Source: Nocardia wallacei (GTDB lineage Bacteria > Actinomycetota > Actinomycetes > Mycobacteriales > Mycobacteriaceae). Taken from it: a stretch of DNA of 64,000 bases. The stretch lies in NCBI RefSeq assembly GCF_014466955.1, contig NZ_AP023396.1, positions 7,378,001 to 7,442,000 of the forward strand, in the 5' to 3' direction. This document shows positions 14,094 through 22,781 of the stretch, piece after piece. Below the pieces are notes generated by a model, which ran no database searches, had not been told where the DNA came from, and saw nothing but the letters and a program-made list of their open reading frames with translations. The translations under genes and the position numbers were made by a program. Position 1 is the first letter of the stretch. Every line of letters begins with the position of its first letter.

Positions 14094-14897
14094 ATGACAC
14101 TCGAGATCGGCACCATCCTCCCCACGTCGACCCCCGACCCGGGCCGTCCGATCCTCGGCGACGTGCGGGCCGCGGCCAGGTTCGCCGAGGAGGTGGGGCT
14201 GGATTCGGTGTGGTCCACCGACCACCTGATCGCGAGCGCGCCGATGCTGGAGAGCACCGCGGTGGTGGCCACCGCGGCCGCGGTCACCGAACGGATACAG
14301 GTCGGATTCGGGGTGCTGCTGCTGGCGCTGCGCCCACCGGCCTGGGTGGCCAAGCAGGTGGCCACGCTGCAGTACCTGTCCGGCGACCGGATCGTACTCG
14401 GCGTCGGCACCGGCAACCCCGCGCACGGCGACATCGGCTGGCGGGCGGCGGGCCAATCCTTCGCCGGCCGCGGCCGCCGCACCGACGAGGCACTCGCGAT
14501 ACTGCCGGACCTGATCGCCGGACGGACCGCCACCCTGCCCGACGGCACCGAGGCAGCGCTGTCGCCCGGCGCCACCGTGCCGCCGATCCTGGTGGCGGGC
14601 AACGGCACCGCCGCGCTGCGCCGCGCCGCGACCTACGCCGACGGCTGGATCGGGCTCAACCCCGATATCGACGAATTGGCCGGTCTCACAGCCGAATTGG
14701 CCGAGCTGGCGGCCGAGCGGAGCCGCCCCGTGCCGGCGGTCACCATCGTCGCGGCTCCGCCGGACGACCTGGCGCAGGCCGTCGACAAGCTGTCCGCGTA
14801 CGCCGCGGCAGGCGTCACGCGCGTGATCGTGCCGCCGCGCGACGCCGACTGGAAGGCCGGATACGAATTCGCGGCGAAGGTGAAGTCGGCCTTGTGA
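14094..14897 (+). CDS. LLM-class (luciferase-like) F420/flavin-dependent oxidoreductase
   Basis: A 267-residue bacterial-luciferase-fold protein. It starts MTLEIGTILPTSTP, then DSVWSTDHLI, VGFGVLLLALRPPAWVAKQ, DRIVLGVGTGNPAHGDIG and PPILVAGNGTAALRRAA, the usual order of the family. The ATG at 14094 is preferred to the upstream one at 14043, which adds an Arg-rich tail. These enzymes oxidise or reduce small substrates with F420 or FMN; with fgd1 and a Ddn-type protein nearby, F420 is the likelier cofactor, but this is inference. It is divergent from pta over about 137 bp. Confidence 0.85.
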   Translation: MTLEIGTILPTSTPDPGRPILGDVRAAARFAEEVGLDSVWSTDHLIASAPMLESTAVVATAAAVTERIQVGFGVLLLALRPPAWVAKQVATLQYLSGDRIVLGVGTGNPAHGDIGWRAAGQSFAGRGRRTDEALAILPDLIAGRTATLPDGTEAALSPGATVPPILVAGNGTAALRRAATYADGWIGLNPDIDELAGLTAELAELAAERSRPVPAVTIVAAPPDDLAQAVDKLSAYAAAGVTRVIVPPRDADWKAGYEFAAKVKSAL

Positions 14898-14964
14898 ATC
14901 GGGTTGGGGACCCGTCCCGGCATCCGAACCCGACACTCGGGCGCTTCGCCGTAGGATGCCACGC

Positions 14965-15474
14965 ATGGCGGCACAGTTCCCGGACAGGCAGTGGGGGTCG
15001 CGAACGAGCCCACTCGGCCGCATGGCCGGTCCCTTCGCGGCGTCGAAACTCGGTTCCCTGATCGTCCGCAAACTCACGCCCCTAGACCGCAAGGTGCTCG
15101 AACGCACCCGGGGCCGGTACACCGTACTCGGCCCCATCGGCGCCCCGGTCATCCTGCTGACCACCACCGGCCGCAAAACCGGCCGCCCCCGCACCTCCCC
15201 GCTCCTCTACGTACACGACGGCGACACCCTGTACGTCATCGGCAGCAATTTCGGCCGACCCCACCACCCGGCATGGACGGCCAACCTACTCGCCACCCCC
15301 ACCGCCACCGTCACCATCGCAGGCGAACGAATCCCCGTCCACGCCGCCCCGATCGAAGACCCCGCCCAAAAAGAAGAAATCTTCACCCGCTTCGTACAAA
15401 CCACCCGCGCCTACGCCACCTACCGCACCCGAACCACCCGCAACCTCCGAATCTTCGCCCTCACCCACGCTTGA
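14965..15474 (+). CDS. Deazaflavin (F420)-dependent nitroreductase family protein, Ddn-like
   Basis: A 169-residue split-beta-barrel protein. The core motif TTGRKTGRPRTSPLLYV, followed by YVIGSNFGRPHHPAWTANL, is the F420 phosphate-binding signature of the Ddn/Rv3547 family. The ATG at 14965 has a TAGGA eight bases upstream; another ATG at 14956 is possible. Members reduce quinones, nitroimidazoles or other activated double bonds with F420H2, which Fgd1, encoded 7 kb away, regenerates. The physiological substrate is not evident. The last third uses mainly C-ending codons, in contrast to the low-GC gene that follows. Confidence 0.88.
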   Translation: MAAQFPDRQWGSRTSPLGRMAGPFAASKLGSLIVRKLTPLDRKVLERTRGRYTVLGPIGAPVILLTTTGRKTGRPRTSPLLYVHDGDTLYVIGSNFGRPHHPAWTANLLATPTATVTIAGERIPVHAAPIEDPAQKEEIFTRFVQTTRAYATYRTRTTRNLRIFALTHA

Positions 15475-15557
15475 CCGGTGACCCAACCCCTGACAGGTCT
15501 CGCTCGCTAAATCTTCGGCTGGTAATCTGAGTCAGCAGGGACTCCGTGGAGGGGACG

Positions 15558-15956
15558 ATGAATAATCCCGGCATAGACTTCGGCCAAGCCGAGATAGAAG
15601 CGTTCAACAACGCCGCAGCTACAGGCAGCGTTCACTACGATGAAAATGCCGTTCGGCAGGCAGCACAGTTGTACCAGAATGCAATCGACACCTTGGTGGA
15701 AACCCGAACCAAGCTGTCCTCCATTCAAGACAACAGCGGATTCGGCGGATTTCGAACCGGTCAGGAACTACAGCAGGGTTTCTCAAACAAAGCCCGTAAC
15801 GGTGTAGCGGTTATCAATCAGCTTATCGACGGCGCCATGCGCTTACAGGAAGCGTACCTGCGAGCAGGTGGGCTGATCGATGAGGCAGACAGGGTAAATT
15901 CGGACAGGTTGAAGATTGCATCGAAGTCTGCAGGAATGGGGAGTGGGCTCGCGTGA
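15558..15956 (+). CDS. Small helical ESX-associated-like protein
   Basis: A 132-residue protein predicted to be all-helical, with no signal peptide. The pattern around residues 68-106 (GFRTGQELQQGF, then helical sequence to LIDEADR) resembles the second helix of WXG100/EspC-type proteins, but there is no W-x-G and no clear YxxxD/E secretion motif. GGAGGGG lies just before the ATG at 15558. Its stop overlaps the GTG start of the DUF3558 lipoprotein, so the two form one unit. Lower GC than the genome average suggests recent acquisition. Function unknown; secretion by an ESX system is only a suggestion. Confidence 0.65.
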   Translation: MNNPGIDFGQAEIEAFNNAAATGSVHYDENAVRQAAQLYQNAIDTLVETRTKLSSIQDNSGFGGFRTGQELQQGFSNKARNGVAVINQLIDGAMRLQEAYLRAGGLIDEADRVNSDRLKIASKSAGMGSGLA

Positions 15957-16561
15957 AGAAACTGAAAGCAGTAGCCCTTTCGATTCCCGTCATCGTCATT
16001 TTGTGTGGTTGTCACCATGACACGCACGACGCGGAGTCGCCGAGTTCTCCCAGCAGTCAGCAGCCGAGCATCAGCGTTTCGGTCGAATCCGCACCCGAAC
16101 AGGATCCCGCCGGCAGACCACCGGTAGGCTTCGACCCGTGCTTCAGGATCGGTGACGCGCCAGTCAGCAGAGCCGGGTTCGACCCCAGCACACGAGAGCG
16201 CAGCGACCAGCTGCATACTGGCTACGCCTTCATCGGGTGCACTTTCGAACGCAAAGAGCAAGTTCGTGGCACAATGCACAGAGTAGGCTCCTTAACGATA
16301 TCCTCGACTGACATAACTTTAGACCAATTCCGAGAACGCGAGCGTCGCGAAGGAACCGTAGCCACCGAAATAAATGTAAACGGTCGCGAGGCGATCTTAT
16401 ACAAACGGCCGGAAGGAGAGGCCTGCTTCGTGGTGATGAAAGGCCCAGATGCTGCTATCGACCTGCAGATCGATAGCAGCGCTGCCCTCACCCAATGGAG
16501 TGCGTGCGATCATGCGCAAGAAATCGCAGCGATTATCGAACCTGAGCTCCTCGGCCATTAA
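15953..16561 (+). CDS. DUF3558-family lipoprotein
   Basis: A 202-residue lipoprotein. The signal peptide ends in lipobox VILCGC; after it comes a Ser/Pro-rich spacer, then GFDPCFRIGD, AGFDPSTRERSDQ and GCTFER, the cysteine-bearing pattern of DUF3558 proteins found only in mycolic-acid actinobacteria. The GTG start overlaps the previous stop (GTGA). The gene holds at least three TTA leucine codons, which are rare in such genomes and agree with its low GC. Family function is unknown; the protein should sit on the outer face of the cytoplasmic membrane. Confidence 0.8.
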   Translation: MKKLKAVALSIPVIVILCGCHHDTHDAESPSSPSSQQPSISVSVESAPEQDPAGRPPVGFDPCFRIGDAPVSRAGFDPSTRERSDQLHTGYAFIGCTFERKEQVRGTMHRVGSLTISSTDITLDQFRERERREGTVATEINVNGREAILYKRPEGEACFVVMKGPDAAIDLQIDSSAALTQWSACDHAQEIAAIIEPELLGH

Positions 16562-16614
16562 TACTCTGCACGACGGTACACCAGTATCGTTGCAATGGCG
16601 CCGAAAGCCTGAGC

Positions 16615-17364
16615 TCAGTCTGTCCAGCCCGGTGTGAACGGCTCAATTCTCGGCGGCTCGGTTTCAGGGCGTTCGAGCGTAGCCGATGGCTGATCACCGC
16701 CCCAGCGTGATCTCGCCCAAGGCATGCAGGAGTCGCGATAGTTGTTCAAATCATACTGATAGTTGACATAAATCGAGCGGTTGAATACGTCGCGCTTCGG
16801 CCGGGAGCTTCTGCCAGTTGGTCCAGGAAGTTGCGGGCCACTCGGCACCTTGACCACTCGCGGTGCGTCAGCCTTCTCCAACGGAGTATCGGACAACTGG
16901 ATCGCTATCGCCTCCAGCGTTTCTTTACGGTTCTGAGGATTGGGCACCGGATACTTTCCATCAACCTTCGTAGCGGTCATGCTCATATCCTTGCAAACGA
17001 TCATCCCGTCCTCTATCGGCGTTCGGTACGGCACAATATGTAGATACGCCGTGCCGACACCTTCCGACTCGGGATGCGGTCTCAACACGTCGGGCTCTAC
17101 CGCAGTTCCAGGATTATCGAACCACCCCGGATATCCATACTCGAAATTCAGAAACTCCGCGATAGTGTTGCTCTCGACGGCCGCCCGCACCATCTGCACT
17201 GTGCTGGACTCCAGATCGATATCTCCTTCAGCTGACCATCGGAAAGATATCGACCATGGAGTTGATCCGGGATCCTCGACACCAAAACCACATGAGGGCA
17301 TGACAAAGACTGAGCATGTCGCTAGGACGAGGCGGAAAATAGTGTTGCGTCGATACAATTTCAA
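16615..17364 (-). CDS. Putative lipoprotein of unknown function
   Basis: A 249-residue protein with a basic N terminus, one hydrophobic segment (residues 10-23) and a cysteine in VMPSCG that could be a weak lipobox; the -3 residue is Met, not Leu, so simple secretion is also possible. The mature part contains KYPVPNPQNRKETLEAIAIQ and two later cysteines, and matches no domain I know. The start overlaps the stop of the 840-residue gene by 4 bp, so it is the third gene of a minus-strand operon. Its 3' end converges with the DUF3558 gene. It is AT-rich for this genome. Confidence 0.65.
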   Translation of the reverse strand: MKLYRRNTIFRLVLATCSVFVMPSCGFGVEDPGSTPWSISFRWSAEGDIDLESSTVQMVRAAVESNTIAEFLNFEYGYPGWFDNPGTAVEPDVLRPHPESEGVGTAYLHIVPYRTPIEDGMIVCKDMSMTATKVDGKYPVPNPQNRKETLEAIAIQLSDTPLEKADAPRVVKVPSGPQLPGPTGRSSRPKRDVFNRSIYVNYQYDLNNYRDSCMPWARSRWGGDQPSATLERPETEPPRIEPFTPGWTD

Positions 17365-19883
17365 TGCCCCCTCAGTACCGCACTCTTGTATTCGTCCAAA
17401 GAACTTGTATAATCCCCAATATTATGGCGATTTTCCAGAGTTGACTCCCGGAATGCAGACAGATTGATATCAAGTCCATCCATCCACGCGTCCGCGGTCG
17501 ATTGAAAGGCCTTCGTGGCGTGAAAGTTCTGTTCAGTGCCGGCCGTACCGACAATATCGGTATAACTTTTCAATCGTCCGTTCTCGAGCCAGTCCGAAGG
17601 AAATGCTCCCGCGCGAGCGGGTATTTTCTCGAAGAAATTTGGATCTTGTGTCGACAATGCTTGGAGCATTGAATAGTGACGTTGAGCCAGGAGGTCGGTC
17701 TGCGACAGCTTCTGCTGAGCTTCCGGAATTCCCGCATACTCCGGCTTGACTTGTTCCGAAATTATCTTCCCTGCCGAATCCACAGCTATATCGGCTATCG
17801 GGTTGAACTTATCTCCTGCTGCTGTCGACAGGGCACCGGCAGCGAGATCAATATACAGTTTCTTGCGACCCGCCGCGTCCTCTGCCACCTCCTTGGCATC
17901 CAATCCGCGGTCGAATGCTTCGGCCCGTAGTCCTTGTTCTTGGTAGGCCATCAATCGTCCAGCAGCTTCCGCGTACTGGTTACGATCGTTCGAAGGTTGA
18001 CCGGATAGTAACGCGTATTGTGCCGCGTATTCGTTCGTCTTGGCGATCATGGCGGTATTCCAGGCGCCAGACGAAACCTGGTCAGTATTGAAGAGGGTCG
18101 ACAGACGAACGGCTTGCAGATCGCGGGCTTCGATATTGCCATCGCGCAGATGAAAATCAGGAGTATGGTTCGCGGGGGCACCGGCAATGTTGTCGAGATA
18201 CGGAACCATGGCACCAGTCAACTGCTGGGTGAGGCCGGGATTGACCTGCCCGAGAGACTGGTTGTCGTGGCCCGGCATGTTCATCAAGGCCGCAAAAGAC
18301 CCGAGCTGCCCCTGTTTCCCCCCTGCATCCGAAGTCAGGATAGCCGCGAGCCCCGAGGCCGCATGTCCGGCGAGCCGCGATTGCTCCTGCGTGACCGCCG
18401 GGTGTCCGTCGGTGGCCGGATGGGGCACGGCGTCTTCGCCGATCCAGTCGAACAGTTGTGGGGGCTGCTTGCCGTTCGAGTCTTCCCAGTCGAACTGGAG
18501 CAAAGGCTGGATGACCTTTTTCGGATCGTAGCCGTCCTCGACGGGCGGGCATCCTGGGACATCCTCGCCGGTGAGCAGCTGGGTCATGGCTGCATGGTTT
18601 CGACCGGATACCTCCAAGTAGTCCCGCATGATGCTCTCGGTGTCGGACTTGTCGGGCATACCCGGAACACCCGGACCACCCAGTCCGCTCGCCCAGCCGA
18701 GGTGGGCGGCTTGCCGGGTGAGCTCACGGGAAAATTCGGTACCGGGCTCATAGCCGGGGTCGGCCTCACCGAGCAAGTCGCTCAGACGGCGGCTGTCATC
18801 GAAGAACCGATGCTGCGCTGCCAGCTCATTTTCCGGAGGCGACGACGGATAGAACTGTGAATTGCCGTCGGGTCCACCGACGCGGGTCGATATGACTTTG
18901 CGGAGGTCTTCGGGAAGCTGCTGATAGCTGCCCGGAGACTGCAGGGTGCCGTCCGGATTACGCCCGGTGCCGACGCGTTCGTTGGATACGAGCATGAGTC
19001 CGTTGGCGAGAGCGTCTCTGCGCCCAGCCGCCAACGGGTTCCCGGCTTGCTCCTGGCCCTCGAGATGCTCACTGAGCGTGAGAAGCCCTTCCTTCCCGGC
19101 GCCTTGATAGAACGCTCGGTAGTACTGCTGAGTGGAAGCCGGCACAGTCGAGACTTCTTTGCCGTCCGCGAGATCCCGGAGATCCTGCTCACTGAGCATT
19201 CCCTGCGGCAGGTGGCCGGCAATCTCGTCCAGCTTGGCTGTGTCGATAGTTCCGTCCGGGTGCACCGCATCACGAACGGCTTTGCCGTCCTCATAGCCGA
19301 GCTTGCCGGTGTCGGCAGGCACGACAGCAGCGTCGATACCGTTGCCGATCAGATCACCGCGCGTCCGGACCTGTTCCGCCGCCGCGGTGACAGCTGTCGA
19401 CACATCGCTGATGGCACCGGCGAAACTGTAGTAGGCGGCGTTGATCAGTCCTTGGTGATGATCGACTCGATCCTTGACTTTCTGCAAGTCCGCGCGGGTG
19501 ATGTTGCCGCGCAGGACCGCCTGCCTCGTCTGAACTTCCCACCGGTCGGTTACCTGAAGGGGAAGGGGCGATTCCGTGTCGTTCTCGGCATCGGTGACCT
19601 TGCCGAGCACGATCCGCCGCTCGTCGGCGAGGCGGGACGCCGCTCCGCGTAGCGCCGCGGCAACGGCACGGACCTCCTCCGACAACTTGCGGCCCTCGGT
19701 GTACTCCGCGCTGAGCCGGTTGTAGGCGGCGTCACGAGCTGTGCCCGACCACGGCGTTCCCTGGAATTGGCCGACCATGCGTCCGAGCTGGGTCTCATAC
19801 GCGCCGATGGCAACCTCGATCTCGGTGGCCCAGGCGGAAAGCCTTCCGGTATCCCACTTTTCGGCTTCACCACGTGTCGGCAT
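17361..19883 (-). CDS. Large WxG-domain protein (TPR repeat region family-like)
   Basis: An 840-residue, mainly helical protein without signal peptide or membrane helices. The first 100 residues look like an ESX substrate helical hairpin: WDTGRLSAWATEIE, a turn with W-S-G at residues 45-47, then a second helix through ADERRIVLGKV. The rest is rich in Gln, Ala and Asp, with a YxxxY/tetratricopeptide-like feel around TQQYYRAFYQGAGKEG, and resembles the large mycobacterial hypothetical proteins annotated as TPR repeat region. No enzymatic motif was recognised. It starts on the stop of the 102-residue EspC-like gene (TGATG). The 5' half has normal GC and the 3' end is AT-rich. Probably an ESX substrate or its partner. 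Confidence 0.7.
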   Translation of the reverse strand: MPTRGEAEKWDTGRLSAWATEIEVAIGAYETQLGRMVGQFQGTPWSGTARDAAYNRLSAEYTEGRKLSEEVRAVAAALRGAASRLADERRIVLGKVTDAENDTESPLPLQVTDRWEVQTRQAVLRGNITRADLQKVKDRVDHHQGLINAAYYSFAGAISDVSTAVTAAAEQVRTRGDLIGNGIDAAVVPADTGKLGYEDGKAVRDAVHPDGTIDTAKLDEIAGHLPQGMLSEQDLRDLADGKEVSTVPASTQQYYRAFYQGAGKEGLLTLSEHLEGQEQAGNPLAAGRRDALANGLMLVSNERVGTGRNPDGTLQSPGSYQQLPEDLRKVISTRVGGPDGNSQFYPSSPPENELAAQHRFFDDSRRLSDLLGEADPGYEPGTEFSRELTRQAAHLGWASGLGGPGVPGMPDKSDTESIMRDYLEVSGRNHAAMTQLLTGEDVPGCPPVEDGYDPKKVIQPLLQFDWEDSNGKQPPQLFDWIGEDAVPHPATDGHPAVTQEQSRLAGHAASGLAAILTSDAGGKQGQLGSFAALMNMPGHDNQSLGQVNPGLTQQLTGAMVPYLDNIAGAPANHTPDFHLRDGNIEARDLQAVRLSTLFNTDQVSSGAWNTAMIAKTNEYAAQYALLSGQPSNDRNQYAEAAGRLMAYQEQGLRAEAFDRGLDAKEVAEDAAGRKKLYIDLAAGALSTAAGDKFNPIADIAVDSAGKIISEQVKPEYAGIPEAQQKLSQTDLLAQRHYSMLQALSTQDPNFFEKIPARAGAFPSDWLENGRLKSYTDIVGTAGTEQNFHATKAFQSTADAWMDGLDINLSAFRESTLENRHNIGDYTSSLDEYKSAVLRGH

Positions 19884-20191
19884 CAGTGCTGGCCTCGTCC
19901 GTGGAAGTTCATCGAATCGAGGATCTGCCCGAACTGTTCATCAGTGGTCGAGAAGACGTGGGTCGACATGTTCACCAGGCCGGACAGCGTGCGGATGCGC
20001 TCGGCGACCCGGAGCCATGCACCTTCGGTGAACTCGCCGACCTGGGCGCACACCGCGCCCAGCGCGCAGCCGGGCAGAGCGGCACCCAACTGGTCGCCAG
20101 TCGCCCGGACGTTGATGTTGTCGATCTGAGCGGCTATGTCGTCGAGTGTGGTGACTAGCTTGTTCAGTTGGTCGACGTCTGCCCTGAGCAT
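19883..20191 (-). CDS. EspC-like (DUF2580-type) small ESX protein
   Basis: A 102-residue helical protein starting MLRADVDQLNKL. It has the pattern LPGCALGAVCAQVGEF, AWLRVAERIRTLSG and a C-terminal TDEQFGQIL, which resembles the small ESX secretion-associated EspC/DUF2580 proteins of nocardiae and mycobacteria. Two cysteines in the middle could form a disulfide after export. The ATG at 20191 follows a stretch of purines; the longer open frame to 20269 is less likely. First gene of a three-gene operon with the 840-residue WxG protein, a pairing that suggests they fold or are exported together. Confidence 0.7.
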   Translation of the reverse strand: MLRADVDQLNKLVTTLDDIAAQIDNINVRATGDQLGAALPGCALGAVCAQVGEFTEGAWLRVAERIRTLSGLVNMSTHVFSTTDEQFGQILDSMNFHGRGQH

Positions 20192-20385
20192 GGTGTGTCG
20201 TCCCCCTTCTGGTAGCGCAGGCTGCCCGACCGGGCGAGCCGCGCTCGTACCGATCGCCGAACTCGGCAAGATTCTGCCAGCTCGGGTGGCGGCATCGACA
20301 TCGAATCCGTATGTGGCACTGTGTTAATCTCGTCTGGACGCTGTGATCAGCGAGTAGCGCACGGGATCGCTCAGGGGGGCGGCGA

Positions 20386-22017
20386 ATGGGTTCGACGGGC
20401 GGTCCACAACCTTCGCCGGATGCAGCAGCCCCGGCACCGGCCCCCTCGAAGGATTTCCTCACCGAAATCCACGATGCGGCAATCCAAGCCAGGATCCAGC
20501 CTTTCGCGCAGAAACTGGGTGCCTCCGAGCAGCGTGTCGGCCAGATCGACAGCAAGCTGGGCGATCTGGGCGCAGGCACCGATCCCGCCTACACCAGTAG
20601 CGACGACCACTTCCAGGGTATGTCGCACGAAGCTCTGTACGAGGCGGTGAACGGTTTCGGCGGACTGGACCCGAAGGGTCTGCAAACAATGCGGCAGGCC
20701 TGGTTCGACTGCTCGAACGAACTGGAGAACCTGTCGACGTTCACGCTCATGCTCGGTATGAACAACATCTTCGGGCACGGCCTGTGGAAGGGCACCGCGG
20801 CCGACACCGCCCAGGTAGCCTCGGAGCGATATGCGCGCGTAGCCAACCAGATCGGCCAGGTCTTCGAGTCGGTCGCGATGCGCTTGGACGGTCTGGCCTG
20901 GGCCGCGGAAGCGGTGCGCACAGCGGTGCAGCCACCGCCCGACGCGGTACCGCTCACCCCCACGTCGGACAACCCCGGCCAAGCGGTACTCCCATTGTTG
21001 CCCAATCCGCAGGCCATCGATCAGGCCGAAACACAGCGGGAGAAGGCTCGCCAAGACGCCATCCGCGCACTCGAGAGCATCTATACCCCGACGTTTCCGC
21101 CGGCAGGCACGAATGTCCCTGCCTACCTTGATGTTCCGAAAGCCACCGGCGGTGACGACGGCACCTCGACGAACGCGGGCTGGAACAACGGTGGCACAGG
21201 CCCCGGCGAGGGTCGGTCGAACCCGACCTCGGCGAGTCCTGAATCACCCGAAGCGCAAGACTCGCAGCCGCCTTCGCCGTCGGCGACGAATCCCACTGGT
21301 CTGGGACTGCCCGGGGGATTGCTGCCCAATGGAGCCGGACCCGACCCCGCACCGACAACCGCGGCGGGTGTGCACGCCGCCGCAGGCGCCCCGGGCAACA
21401 TCGCTCCAGCCGGTGATTTCGGCGGCCGGACGGCCGGCCCGTCGGTGTCCCAGCTCGGCAGCCCTGGAGACCAGCGGCCGGGTATGCCCGGAGTCGGAGT
21501 TCCCGGGGTACCCGGCGGCGATACCGGCGCAGGCTTGGCGCGCAGCACGGCTGGGGCCAGACCCGGCACCGTTCCTGGCTCCGTGCCGCACGGGGCGCAG
21601 GGCCGCAGAAACGACAGGGACGAGGAGGATCAGGAGCACCGCACTCCCGACTACCTCAAGCGCGTTCAACCGGACTGGACAGCAGGGCTTCCGGCACCGG
21701 CCGGGGTTATCGGCGCAGATGCCGTATCCGAAGGCGTCCCGGCCGACGACTCGTTCGCCACGCAGCCGGATCATGCAGCCGTACAGTTCTCGGATCGCGA
21801 TGTTGCCCGGGCATCGGCTCCGGAACCTCCGGTTCCGCCCGTCGAAGGCGTGGAGGCCACGTCATACTCGCCGGAACCCGTTGCGCGCGACGGCGGTTCC
21901 CCAGCCGCCGAGGATGCCGACGAGCCCGTCGCCACTGACGAGACACCGCGATATATCACCATCTCGGGTACGGGCCCGATGATGGAGGATGTTTCCAGCG
22001 AGAGACCCGTCAAATGA
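20386..22017 (+). CDS. PPE/WXG-like ESX substrate with long Pro/Gly-rich tail
   Basis: A 543-residue protein. Residues 20-190 are helical and contain a hairpin with GLWKGTAADTA (W134-K-G136), like the WxG turn of PPE and WXG100 proteins. From about 190 to the end it is Pro/Gly/Ser-rich and probably disordered, with a short charged patch (RNDRDEEDQEHR). GGGGGCGG precedes the ATG at 20386. The stop overlaps the start of an EspG-like gene (ATGA), and PPE proteins depend on a cognate EspG chaperone, so the pair supports the call. No canonical YxxxD/E was found. It is divergent from the EspC-like operon over about 195 bp. Confidence 0.72.
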   Translation: MGSTGGPQPSPDAAAPAPAPSKDFLTEIHDAAIQARIQPFAQKLGASEQRVGQIDSKLGDLGAGTDPAYTSSDDHFQGMSHEALYEAVNGFGGLDPKGLQTMRQAWFDCSNELENLSTFTLMLGMNNIFGHGLWKGTAADTAQVASERYARVANQIGQVFESVAMRLDGLAWAAEAVRTAVQPPPDAVPLTPTSDNPGQAVLPLLPNPQAIDQAETQREKARQDAIRALESIYTPTFPPAGTNVPAYLDVPKATGGDDGTSTNAGWNNGGTGPGEGRSNPTSASPESPEAQDSQPPSPSATNPTGLGLPGGLLPNGAGPDPAPTTAAGVHAAAGAPGNIAPAGDFGGRTAGPSVSQLGSPGDQRPGMPGVGVPGVPGGDTGAGLARSTAGARPGTVPGSVPHGAQGRRNDRDEEDQEHRTPDYLKRVQPDWTAGLPAPAGVIGADAVSEGVPADDSFATQPDHAAVQFSDRDVARASAPEPPVPPVEGVEATSYSPEPVARDGGSPAAEDADEPVATDETPRYITISGTGPMMEDVSSERPVK

Positions 22018-22781
22018 AGACCCAGACCGCCTGGATCTTCACCCCGGACGAATTCGCGTATGTATGGTCGACGGAAACCGGCCTGGACGGTGATTATCCA
22101 CATCCCATCAGCATCATCGAAACTCCTACCACTGCAACAGAATACGAGCAACTGCGCGCCGAGATCAGTACGCGCTACCCGCGCCGCGGCGATCCCGACC
22201 TCGCGGGACCGCTGCGATTGTTGACCAATCCCGACCTGCGCATCATCTGTAACGGGTGGTTTCACAACGATGACCGCCGCGTGCGCTCACAAGCCGCTGC
22301 GGTCGGTGATCTCGGGGTGATCCTCTACCAGAAGCCGGGCCGCACAGCTGATTTCGGTGGTGACATCAAACTTGTTGTCACCAGCCGACACCTGCTCGGC
22401 AGGCATATCGCTGCCACAATGCCCGCGGTACCCGCCGGCGCGCTCGGAGGGCTGGCCGGTTACACCCCACGCGTGCGCGGCGAGGAACCACCGAGTTCGT
22501 GGCTGCGCAACGATGCCGACCAGCGCCCTGTCGAGGAACGCATACGTCTCTTGCTCCGGGTGCCGCGTACGGCCCAAGGCTACCTACGCATCGACCGGTG
22601 TCTACACGACCGGCGACCGCACCCCTCCACCTACGTCAGCTGGATCGACGTCAGCGAGAACACCAGAGCAGGCGGCCGATACCTCATCGAAGTCACGGAC
22701 AACGACACCATCGTGACCGCCGCGTCTGCCGAGGACATAGCCCGCGAGATACAACGCCGAACAGAGCCTGACCCGATGTGA
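22014..22781 (+). CDS. EspG-family ESX secretion chaperone
   Basis: A 255-residue protein whose opening, AWIFTPDEFAYVWS, has the W-x-F-x-x-x-E-F pattern of EspG proteins. EspG binds the tip of PPE proteins in the cytoplasm and keeps them soluble for ESX export. Further along are VTSRHLLGRHIAATMPAVPAGALGG and a C-terminal YLIEVTDNDTIVTAASAEDIAREI, matching the beta-rich end of the family. It is translationally coupled to the PPE-like gene upstream. No ESX core genes (EccB, C, D or E, mycosin) are in the window, so it must serve a system encoded elsewhere. Confidence 0.75.
   Translation: MKTQTAWIFTPDEFAYVWSTETGLDGDYPHPISIIETPTTATEYEQLRAEISTRYPRRGDPDLAGPLRLLTNPDLRIICNGWFHNDDRRVRSQAAAVGDLGVILYQKPGRTADFGGDIKLVVTSRHLLGRHIAATMPAVPAGALGGLAGYTPRVRGEEPPSSWLRNDADQRPVEERIRLLLRVPRTAQGYLRIDRCLHDRRPHPSTYVSWIDVSENTRAGGRYLIEVTDNDTIVTAASAEDIAREIQRRTEPDPM

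Noticed and set aside
15558..22017. YxxxD/E type VII secretion signals in the ESX-like proteins
   Set aside because: No clear motif in the expected place after the second helix of any of the four candidates, so secretion rests on family resemblance only.
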